Below, piece by piece: positions 1 through 5,663 of a stretch of DNA of 14,721 nucleotides. Under the pieces are notes generated by a model. It saw nothing but the letters and a program-made list of their open reading frames with translations, did not search any database and was not told the DNA's origin. Position 1 is the stretch's first letter. The number at the start of each line of letters is the position of its first letter. The DNA comes from an uncultured Petrimonas sp. (lineage in GTDB: Bacteria > Bacteroidota > Bacteroidia > Bacteroidales > Dysgonomonadaceae): the NCBI GenBank assembly GCA_934621705.1, contig CAKTUP010000044.1, forward strand, positions 1 to 14,721. Reading direction: 5' to 3'. Made by a program: the position numbers and the translations under genes.

Positions 1-1
1 T

Positions 2-907
2 TCTATAGATAATTTTATTTTTGACGCAAAATCGTCAGGAAGTGTTTTATCTAATACGCTTACTGCCGAAAGAATTTTAGCTTCTTCAAAATCTACATAC
101 AAACTTCAAGCAACATATAAATTTGCAGAACAAGGAATTCTCCGTAATATGAGCATTGCGTCCTTTATCTCCTTGATTGCCTTAGGTGTTATATTTCTGG
201 TATTATTTCTGTTTGTTAGAACATTACGTCGAAGAAAAATAGAAATGAATAACATGGAGTATTCTTTTCAAGGTGCTATTCACGACTTGAAGTCGCCGTT
301 GGCTTACGTTTACCTCACGTTATCTAATATGGAAGACGAAGAAATTAATTCTCAAAAGAAATCCAAATTATCACTTACTGCTGACAGGGTAAATTTTCTT
401 TCAGAAAAAATTAAACTGATGCTAAAGTCCGGTAGCAAAATAAAAACGCTTTCAGCTAATAACTTTGAAACTATTCATATTGCCGACACCGTTGAACATA
501 TTGAAACAGAACTAAAAGCCATGTTTTACGAAAAAAACATTCTGTTTGAACATAATATGGATACGGAAATAACCGTTTCCGTATCTTCCGATTTATTTGA
601 AGCTGCGCTAAGAATTATAATGGAAAATGCAGTAAAATACAGCAACGAAAACCCCATCATAACAGTCAGCACAGAAAAAAAATTGGGAAATGTAGTTATT
701 TCCATATCTGATAACGGCATTGGCGTTTCAAGTCATAATTTAAAACATCTTTTCCGCCCTTATTATACTACCGATAATAAGGATGGTTCAGGAATAGGAC
801 TTTACTACGCCTACCAAATAATCAAAGCTCACAAAGGAAATATTACGGTAAAAAGCATTGTGGGACAAGGTTCTACTTTTTCAATAATAATTCCGGATAA
901 AAAATAA
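2..907 (+). CDS. Sensor histidine kinase, 5' end outside window
   Basis: Membrane sensor kinase that should phosphorylate the response regulator 3 bp downstream. The frame is open from base 2, so the ATG at 149 is internal and the start is off the window; 301 codons are visible. About 50 residues of a presumed extracytoplasmic part come first, then one membrane segment (visible residues about 52-73). The dimerization/H-box follows with AIHDLKSPL, His at visible residue 94. The ATPase domain shows the N box (IMENAVKYS), the G1 box (DNGIGV) and a G2 box (GSGIGLYYAYQI), and it ends normally. All catalytic motifs are intact. The signal sensed cannot be read from this fragment. The gene is convergent with the mobilization genes and is probably cargo of the mobilizable element. 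Confidence 0.9.
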   Translation, partial: SIDNFIFDAKSSGSVLSNTLTAERILASSKSTYKLQATYKFAEQGILRNMSIASFISLIALGVIFLVLFLFVRTLRRRKIEMNNMEYSFQGAIHDLKSPLAYVYLTLSNMEDEEINSQKKSKLSLTADRVNFLSEKIKLMLKSGSKIKTLSANNFETIHIADTVEHIETELKAMFYEKNILFEHNMDTEITVSVSSDLFEAALRIIMENAVKYSNENPIITVSTEKKLGNVVISISDNGIGVSSHNLKHLFRPYYTTDNKDGSGIGLYYAYQIIKAHKGNITVKSIVGQGSTFSIIIPDKK

Positions 908-910
908 ATT

Positions 911-1621
911 ATGAAAATGAAAAATCAAAACATTAAAGTTCTTATTGTTGATGATGACACCTTTCTTGGCAGTGAACTCACAGAAGGGCTTAACAAACGA
1001 GGATATTCAGCCACATATTTAAGTTCTGTTTATGGTATAACAGAAGCTATAAGAAACATCCAACCCGATATTCTTGTCTTTGATGTGGAAATAGGTAGAG
1101 AAAATGGTATTGAAATGGCTCGAAATTTATACGATGGGAATCCCACATTGCCCATAATCTTTATTTCTTCGCATCATTCCGAAGATTTGAAAGAAGAAGG
1201 TTTACTTGCAGGGGCTTTGGCGTATTTAGACAAACCATTTTCGGTCAGATTACTTGCTGCACACATTGACCGTTATACTCGGGAGAAAAATATGACTTCT
1301 GCGGATAACGAAAACTTAGTTGCCATAGGCAATGCCTTACTTGATGTCAGAAATAGGACAATAATTGTAGAAAACGGAGAAATAAAAGAACTTCGACCAA
1401 TGGAGTTTAATATTTTTAGGAAACTCGTATTAAACATCAATCAAATTGTTTCCCGCGACGATATTTTATTTGCCGCTTGGGAGGGACAAGTTGAATACTA
1501 CAACGACCAAAGTTTAAACAACTACATACGAAGATTAAGAAATAATATCAAGGATAATACTAATTTAGAAATACAGTGGTTTCGGGGGTTAGGATATAAA
1601 CTGAGAATAATCGAAGATTAA
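911..1621 (+). CDS. OmpR/PhoB-family response regulator
   Basis: Two-component transcription factor of 236 residues. The receiver domain spans about residues 8-120, with the acidic pocket DDD at 14-16, the phospho-acceptor Asp58 (ILVFDVE), Ser86 and Lys108 (LDKPF). A winged-helix effector domain of the Trans_reg_C type follows at about 140-234, including LRPMEFNIFRKL, a YNDQSLNNYIRRLR recognition region and the terminal hairpin FRGLGYKLRI. It starts 3 bp after the kinase stop, so the pair is one transcription unit; an alternative start lies at 917. It differs from the RteA/RteB pair of CTnDOT, whose regulator RteB is an NtrC-like sigma-54 activator. OmpR-type regulators usually bind direct repeats about 10-11 bp apart, which makes the phased repeats at 4651-4690 a candidate target (inference). 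Confidence 0.93.
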   Translation: MKMKNQNIKVLIVDDDTFLGSELTEGLNKRGYSATYLSSVYGITEAIRNIQPDILVFDVEIGRENGIEMARNLYDGNPTLPIIFISSHHSEDLKEEGLLAGALAYLDKPFSVRLLAAHIDRYTREKNMTSADNENLVAIGNALLDVRNRTIIVENGEIKELRPMEFNIFRKLVLNINQIVSRDDILFAAWEGQVEYYNDQSLNNYIRRLRNNIKDNTNLEIQWFRGLGYKLRIIED

Positions 1622-1653
1622 GGTTTCATCTTATGACGGCTCTATTTTTTGAA

Positions 1654-1671
1654 CCACCTGATTTTGGGTGG
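1654..1671. other. Weak hairpin between convergent genes
   Basis: CCACC (1654-1658) pairs with GGTGG (1667-1671) across an 8-nt loop in the 50-bp gap between the response regulator stop and the convergent relaxase stop. There is no clear T-run on either side, so its role as a terminator is doubtful. Confidence 0.25.
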
Positions 1672-2976
1672 CTACATCCTCACCCTTTTTCGCCCATTTT
1701 TATCCTCCCAATAAATCCCTACACTTCGCTGAAACTCTCTATATTTCAACCGAAACCACTCGATAATATCCACGCCGTCAATAGCAAGGCGTAGCTTTCC
1801 GGGTTTATCCGGCTCGGCTTCTATTTGTGCCGTAGAGTGTTCGGTTGAGAAATTTTGTTTGTATTCGGGCGAATAGAGACTGCCTTTAAAGCCAACTTTT
1901 TTACCCGATAAAATTCGTTTTGTTAAATCATCGGAAAAGCCGACCAAACGGCACATCCTTTCAATGGAAAGCAGTTCGCGAAGGTTTGGAAATAAATCGT
2001 ATATCTTTTTCAACTCGGCACGGAGTTTATCGGTGGCAGTTGCGTATTCTTTTTGCAGGGTTTGCATTTCGGTTTTCAAGGAGTGATTTTCATCTTTAAG
2101 CGAAGTTATTTCAGATTGTAGTTGCTCAATTTCCGCCTGTTGTTGTTTTATTTTTGAACCTCCGAAAAGCGAATTTACACCATCTATCAGGTTTGCTCCC
2201 ATTTCGGCTTTAGCATTTTTGAATTTCTCTTTGCTAACTTCGGATTTAACTTGAGAGAGCTTCTTTTCAGCATCGGTTTGTTTTTTCAGTAAGTTGTCGA
2301 TATTTTCTTTCAACTCTTCGTTTTTGGCAAACAATTCCCTGTAATACTGTGATGTAGTTATATTACGTGCTTCCGAACCACGAATGCCGCGTTGCAAACC
2401 ATATTTTGACATCGCCACGGCATACGTATCGTGATACGTTTCGAGTTTTTGGCGAGTCAATATATCATCGGCACACAGTCGGACGGTATCCGTCGGTTTT
2501 TTCCTGTATTTACGTTTGCCGTTTTCAGCTTCCTGCTTGGCTTTCCGACGTTCTCCTTTCACAATGGGAACAACAGTTGCGTGAATGTGTGGGGTTGTTT
2601 CGTCCAGATGAAGGACGGCGGAAACGGTATTCCCTTTCCCGAAAGTTTCGTCCAACCATTTCAAGCTGTCGTTGCACCAATTGCCCAATCGTCCTTCGGT
2701 TTCAATGCGGTTCATATCGTCGTGGCTTCCGGAAAGGATAATGCAGATAGCACGAACTTGCTTATCGCTGATTTTGCGTTTTATTCCGGCATTGTTGATG
2801 CGGTAAGCGATGGCTTCATCCCGATTGCCTACACCATCGGGAAAAGTTATCAATTCCCGATTTAAAGGCGTGCGTGATGGGTCGCAATTTTTGGGGATAA
2901 TGATGCGTTCGATATGCTGCGTCAGCTGAAAGGTCGCAGCCTTTGATTTGGCGAATTGTAATACGGCGTAGCCCAT
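1672..2976 (-). CDS. MobV-family (Mob_Pre) relaxase
   Basis: Mobilization relaxase that nicks the element's oriT and pilots the strand through a host conjugation channel. The product is 434 residues if started at 2976, where the protein begins MGYAVLQFAKSKA, the usual Mob_Pre start. The frame extends 23 codons further upstream (to 3045), but that extension lacks family character and would run into the repeat-rich region. The metal-binding motif HLDETTPHIH is at residues 123-132. The N-terminal HIER box is present, and a long Lys/Glu-rich coiled coil covers roughly residues 215-320. The C-terminus is an element-specific tail ending GRKRVRM. It is preceded on the same strand by the primase, as in NBU-type elements. 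MobV systems carry no coupling protein and depend on a resident ICE or plasmid. Confidence 0.93.
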   Translation of the reverse strand: MGYAVLQFAKSKAATFQLTQHIERIIIPKNCDPSRTPLNRELITFPDGVGNRDEAIAYRINNAGIKRKISDKQVRAICIILSGSHDDMNRIETEGRLGNWCNDSLKWLDETFGKGNTVSAVLHLDETTPHIHATVVPIVKGERRKAKQEAENGKRKYRKKPTDTVRLCADDILTRQKLETYHDTYAVAMSKYGLQRGIRGSEARNITTSQYYRELFAKNEELKENIDNLLKKQTDAEKKLSQVKSEVSKEKFKNAKAEMGANLIDGVNSLFGGSKIKQQQAEIEQLQSEITSLKDENHSLKTEMQTLQKEYATATDKLRAELKKIYDLFPNLRELLSIERMCRLVGFSDDLTKRILSGKKVGFKGSLYSPEYKQNFSTEHSTAQIEAEPDKPGKLRLAIDGVDIIEWFRLKYREFQRSVGIYWEDKNGRKRVRM

Positions 2977-3049
2977 AAAATGTGTTTGTAAATTAAGTGA
3001 GTTTGTACGAACTTGGGGTTTCCAAAGGGGCATCCTCTTTGGCATAGTG

Positions 3050-3092
3050 GGGCATTTTTAAGCTAGCTTTGCGGACTGTTAAGAAAATGCCC
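3050..3092. repeat. 9-bp perfect inverted repeat in candidate oriT
   Basis: The arms GGGCATTTT (3050-3058) and AAAATGCCC (3084-3092) are perfect complements and enclose 25 bp that contain the palindrome AAGCTAGCTT. This could be the relaxase-binding hairpin. Confidence 0.75.
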
Positions 3093-3103
3093 TAATAAGC
3101 TAC

Positions 3104-3122
3104 GACATTTTTGAAAAATGTC
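3104..3122. repeat. Perfect hairpin GACATTTTT/AAAAATGTC
   Basis: Nine-base arms at 3104-3112 and 3114-3122 flank a single G. It lies 24 bp downstream of the primase stop on the reverse strand. It has no T-run beyond it, so it fits an oriT or recognition hairpin better than an intrinsic terminator. Confidence 0.7.
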
Positions 3123-3145
3123 CTTTTAGGTGCGGTTAGTCCCGA

Positions 3146-4072
3146 TTAGCGTTTGATACGCGTGCCGATTTTCGGCTTTGATTTTTCTGTTTCAATTTTC
3201 TGTTTCTTTTGAAATGGGGAAAGTTTTTTCCCGCACAAATAATCGTTCACATCTTTGTATTCTGCATATCGTTTAGAAATATCCACAACAGGTAAGTTCC
3301 GTTTTTGCAGTTTTTCCAATGCCTGCTTTCCGGCTTCGTCGTTATCCAAAAATGCGTTGATTTTTGTGTGTTTCGAGAGAAACGGAATGGCTTTTTCAAG
3401 GTTGGTAATCGAGTTGAGAACGACGGCTGAAACATCGGCTTGCCCGGCTTGCAGAGTGAGCAGGCTGAGATAGTCCATAAATCCCTCGAAAAGATGAACA
3501 GTTGTTGTTTGTTGGTCGAAAGTGGTTATTTCTTTAGGAGGAACACATCCTTTGAATTGCGGGTTTCTGAGTTCGTAACCGCCCGCATCATTCGGGAAAC
3601 CGATAGCGAAATAGTTGCGTCCGCCGATTTGGTAATGGATTTCTTTACAGAAAGTTTTTGCTGTATCCATATTGATTTTCCGGCTTTGCAGGAATGCTAA
3701 AAGTTTGGAATTTTCGAGCGGTTTAATGGTTGTGATTTTTAAAGTGGTATCTACATTTTTATTTTCATTTTCGGAAAAATAAGGATGTTGGTACGTTTCT
3801 ACATTTCTATTTTCTTGTTTTTCTAAAAATTCAACAGCTTGAATATAATTGCATTTATTTATTTTCATCACCAAATCAATGATACTTCCGCCTTCGCCTG
3901 TTCCGAAATCGTGCCAAATATTGGTTCGGTAATCGACTTTGAAGCTGGCGGTTTTCTCCTCTCGAAACGGACTTTTGTACATTCCGTAGTCGGAATATAT
4001 TTTGGTGGGATAAATGCCTTTTTGTTGCAGGTAATCCTTTATGGATATGTGTTTTAAGTCATCTATATTCAT
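3146..4072 (-). CDS. Mobilizable-element primase (degenerate CHC2 plus toprim)
   Basis: DnaG-like primase of 308 residues, presumably priming replacement-strand synthesis after transfer or excision. The N-terminal region (about 25-75) follows the CHC2 zinc-binding fold in outline (MYKSPFREEKTASF, then NIWHDFGTGEGGSIIDLVM), but the zinc-ligand cysteines are absent. The toprim domain shows the acidic motif VHLFEGFMDYLSLL (Glu196) and the DxD motif FLDNDEAG (Asp243, Asp245). The size and the order primase-relaxase match PrmN1/MobN1 of NBU-type elements. It starts MNIDDLKHISIKDYL at 4072, with only an A/T-rich leader and no clear ribosome binding site, as usual in Bacteroidetes. The gene is transcribed toward the relaxase across the candidate oriT. 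Confidence 0.88.
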   Translation of the reverse strand: MNIDDLKHISIKDYLQQKGIYPTKIYSDYGMYKSPFREEKTASFKVDYRTNIWHDFGTGEGGSIIDLVMKINKCNYIQAVEFLEKQENRNVETYQHPYFSENENKNVDTTLKITTIKPLENSKLLAFLQSRKINMDTAKTFCKEIHYQIGGRNYFAIGFPNDAGGYELRNPQFKGCVPPKEITTFDQQTTTVHLFEGFMDYLSLLTLQAGQADVSAVVLNSITNLEKAIPFLSKHTKINAFLDNDEAGKQALEKLQKRNLPVVDISKRYAEYKDVNDYLCGKKLSPFQKKQKIETEKSKPKIGTRIKR

Positions 4073-4159
4073 AATTGTTTTTTATTTTTAAAAGTTTCAA
4101 GGGTTTATCTTACTACATCTATTTATTTTTGTAAATAGCTGACAATGAAAGTAAAAAAG

Positions 4160-4309
4160 TGTAGTAATTAGCTTGTTTGTAGTAACTACTACGTTAATAG
4201 AAAAATGTAGTAGGTAGTAAGTTGGTCGTAAGATGATTTTTTGTCTTTTACTACGTCGTAATCTTTTTTCTTTCATTGAGTTATCATTATTTGTAGTAAG
4301 GTAGTAAGT
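4160..4309. repeat. GTAGTA repeat cluster (iteron-like)
   Basis: TGTAGTA starts at 4160, 4178, 4206 and 4292. Near copies GGTAGTAAG lie at 4213-4221 and 4300-4308. Inverted copies (ACTAC) lie at 4186-4190 and 4250-4254, and GTAGTAACTAC at 4179-4189 is palindromic around a central A. The region is very A/T rich. It could be an origin or operator for the primase; no function is proven. Confidence 0.55.
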
Positions 4310-4502
4310 AGAATAGTATTCATTGTAAATTGCTTTTGTTTTGAAATGCTTTGTTATTCTCTGTTTTTCTTTTCGTGGACAAAAAAATATTTTTGCTGCC
4401 CACAAGTGAATATATAAGAGAGTTTTCAAACCGTACCAACCACGGATTTTCTTGCCTTATTTTTCGTTGTTTTAATGCGTAAAAGTGAATAATCGGGATA
4501 AA

Positions 4503-4618
4503 AAAGATTGGATTTTTCGGAAAAAACTGTGCTTGGATTTTGATGTGGATTTTTTCGGATTGCGTTAAAATGCGGCGTTTTTCATCCTGCATTCAAAAGA
4601 TTGATTTTTCAGGAAAAA
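4503..4618. repeat. Pair of related A/T-rich palindromic repeats
   Basis: The copy at 4503-4525 contains TTTTTCGGAAAAA and the copy at 4596-4618 contains TTTTTCAGGAAAAA. Both are preceded by AAAGATTG, and they differ by an indel and a few bases. A looser third copy (GTGGATTTTTTCGG) lies around 4545-4558. Confidence 0.5.
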
Positions 4619-4650
4619 CACGGAAGCAGTATCGCAAGAAATTGTGATTT

Positions 4651-4690
4651 GAACGCCAATTACCGCCAAATAAAGCCACGCAAAGCCATC
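4651..4690 (+). promoter_or_regulatory. Four GCCA boxes at exact 10-bp spacing (copy 1)
   Basis: GCCA begins at 4655, 4665, 4675 and 4685. The units are gaacGCCAat, taccGCCAaa, taaaGCCAcg and caaaGCCAtc. The array ends 22 bp before the promoter -33 box, a position typical of activator binding on one face of the helix. The same 40-bp arrangement recurs at 11028-11067 and 12837-12876. Confidence 0.6.
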
Positions 4691-4712
4691 CTAAGGAATT
4701 CTAAGCAATCGG

Positions 4713-4745
4713 TTTGCAAATGAGGCGGAATTGCGTTTATCTTTG
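4713..4745 (+). promoter_or_regulatory. Bacteroides-type sigma-ABfr promoter for the HTH genes
   Basis: TTTG at 4713-4716 (-33 box) is followed by 21 bp and then TATCTTTG at 4738-4745, a full match to the -7 consensus TAnnTTTG. Transcription should start near 4752, leaving a leader of about 48 nt before the ATG at 4800. Confidence 0.75.
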
Positions 4746-4799
4746 CCAAAAAACAGTGAAAATGCATTCAAATTACAAACAAAATAAAATCTTAAAAAA

Positions 4800-5084
4800 A
4801 TGGGAATAACTTTAATCGAAACCCGAACGTGGGAAAAAATGAACGAACGCTTTGCCGATTTTATCAACAGGCTGAATAAGGAAATGGGTACTAATGAAAA
4901 CTTTGACGAATGGCTGGACAACGGCGTTGTGTGCCGACTGCTTAACGTGAGCAAACGGACTTTACAGAGTTATCGGGACACGGGAAAACTACCGTTTTCG
5001 CAAATCAACCACAAGGTTTTTTATAAACAAAAAGACGTGGAAGCATTTCTAAACGAGAGGAAGTCTAATATGTCAATTGGATAA
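4800..5084 (+). CDS. Small HTH (MerR/HTH_17-like) DNA-binding protein, Xis-like
   Basis: A 94-residue protein with an amphipathic N-terminus (WEKMNERFADFINRLNKEM) and a winged HTH of the excisionase/HTH_17 type at about residues 41-86: VVCRLLNVSKRTLQSYRDTG, then KVFYKQKDVEAFL. It starts at the only sensible ATG, 48 nt below a good promoter. Its neighbour at 5278 is a clear paralog, with the same N-terminal MNER/MNET segment and the same RTLQ-YRD-G-LP core. In CTnDOT, paired small HTH proteins (Xis2c, Xis2d) act as recombination directionality factors. Here the pair lies between the primase and the integrases, so an excision or transcription control role is likely but not shown. Confidence 0.85.
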   Translation: MGITLIETRTWEKMNERFADFINRLNKEMGTNENFDEWLDNGVVCRLLNVSKRTLQSYRDTGKLPFSQINHKVFYKQKDVEAFLNERKSNMSIG

Positions 5085-5086
5085 TA

Positions 5087-5171
5087 TGCCAATGTGCCAA
5101 TAGGTTATGGTTGCACAATTGCATAACTGCACAACTTTGTGCATGCACAATTGCATAATTGCGTGCACGCA
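5087..5171. promoter_or_regulatory. Palindromes and direct repeats between HTH paralogs
   Basis: The 15-mer TGCACAATTGCATAA occurs at 5112-5126 and 5144-5158, 32 bp apart. Perfect palindromes TTGTGCATGCACAA (5137-5150) and TGCGTGCACGCA (5160-5171) have centres 22 bp apart. TGCCAAT occurs at 5087 and 5095, 8 bp apart. This is a likely binding site for the flanking HTH proteins or an integrase/Xis accessory site. Confidence 0.6.
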
Positions 5172-5277
5172 TACACAAAAGAATACAAGAACGAATACAC
5201 GAATAAAAAAAATCGAGAGTGTAAAAACGAAAGAATAAAAGCATACATTCATTAACCAAACCAAAAACATAAAAACT

Positions 5278-5565
5278 ATGGCAAACGAGGTAATAACCAA
5301 AGACGATGCCCTTGTAAGGGTGTTCTTCGAGCGAATGAACGAAACGCTGAAACGTTTTTCCCGCCTGATTGAAAACCGAAAACCCACGCTTAACGGCGAG
5401 CAGTTTCTGACCAATCGGGAGGTGTCCGAAAAACTGCACATCAGTCTGCGTACATTGCAGGAGTACCGAGATTCGGGATTACTTCCGCATATTAAGTTGG
5501 AAGGAAAAATCCTGTATCGTGCATCGGATATTGAGCGGCTGTTGGAAAAGTTTTACTCGGGGTAA
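5278..5565 (+). CDS. Second small HTH (HTH_17-like) DNA-binding protein
   Basis: A 95-residue paralog of the protein encoded at 4800. The N-terminal part (FFERMNETLKRFSRLIEN) is probably helical. The HTH with wing occupies about residues 43-90: FLTNREVSEKLHISLRTLQ, EYRDSGLLP, then KILYRASDIERLL. The 193-bp gap from its paralog holds palindromes and repeats but no clear TAnnTTTG promoter, so it may be co-transcribed with the first gene. A strong terminator follows its stop. It is probably a DNA-binding accessory factor for excision or for regulating integrase or mobilization genes. The specific role is inferred from context. Confidence 0.85.
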   Translation: MANEVITKDDALVRVFFERMNETLKRFSRLIENRKPTLNGEQFLTNREVSEKLHISLRTLQEYRDSGLLPHIKLEGKILYRASDIERLLEKFYSG

Positions 5566-5593
5566 ATCTTTTCTGCGTTCAATCCGTAAAAGT

Positions 5594-5637
5594 AAAAAGC
5601 AAGCCGCTTCCGTTTGGTGATGGGGCTTGCTTTTTTT
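5594..5637. terminator. Strong intrinsic terminator, likely bidirectional
   Basis: A perfect 12-bp stem, AAAAAGCAAGCC (5594-5605) with GGCTTGCTTTTT (5624-5635), is followed by further T residues. It sits between the convergent HTH2 and integrase 1 genes and has A/T tracts on both sides, so it can end transcription in both directions. Confidence 0.88.
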
Positions 5638-5663
5638 AGTATTTAATCAGTCTTCAATTGGCA

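Larger units (their letters stand above)
2977..3145 (-). other. Candidate oriT of the mobilizable element
   Basis: A gene-free 169 bp between primase and relaxase carries several inverted repeats: CCAAAG (3022-3027) with CTTTGG (3037-3042), GGGCATTTT (3050-3058) with AAAATGCCC (3084-3092), a near-palindrome at 3001-3012, and the hairpin at 3104-3122. In MobV systems the nick region normally lies just upstream of the relaxase gene and has such repeats. No nick consensus could be assigned, so the function is inferred from position and structure. Confidence 0.5.
4073..4799. other. Gene-free, repeat-rich control region
   Basis: This 727-bp stretch lies between the divergent primase and HTH genes. 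Reverse-strand frames of 110 and 90 codons exist but are low-complexity and show no family. The stretch contains GTAGTA repeats (4160-4309), two A/T palindromes (4503-4525 and 4596-4618), phased GCCA boxes (4651-4690), two CTAAG units 10 bp apart (4691, 4701) and a promoter (4713-4745). It may be a replication or control locus of the excised element. Confidence 0.5.

Noticed and set aside
2977..3045. 23-codon N-terminal extension of the MobV relaxase
   Set aside because: The family begins at MGYAVL; the extension reads through part of the candidate oriT and has no conserved residues.
4097..4429. Reverse-strand 110-codon frame in the gene-free stretch
   Set aside because: Composition is driven by the GTAGTA repeats, the product is low-complexity with no family features, and another weak frame overlaps it.
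4320..4592. Reverse-strand 90-codon frame
   Set aside because: Lys/Ile/Phe-rich product from A/T-rich DNA, no recognisable domain, overlaps repeats.
5087..5171. CRISPR array
   Set aside because: Only two 15-bp repeats with unequal surroundings, no spacer regularity and no cas genes.
5073..5441. Reverse-strand frames of about 122-124 codons over the second HTH gene
   Set aside because: They are antisense shadows of the HTH gene and of the upstream palindromes, with Cys/Phe/Val-rich nonsense products.
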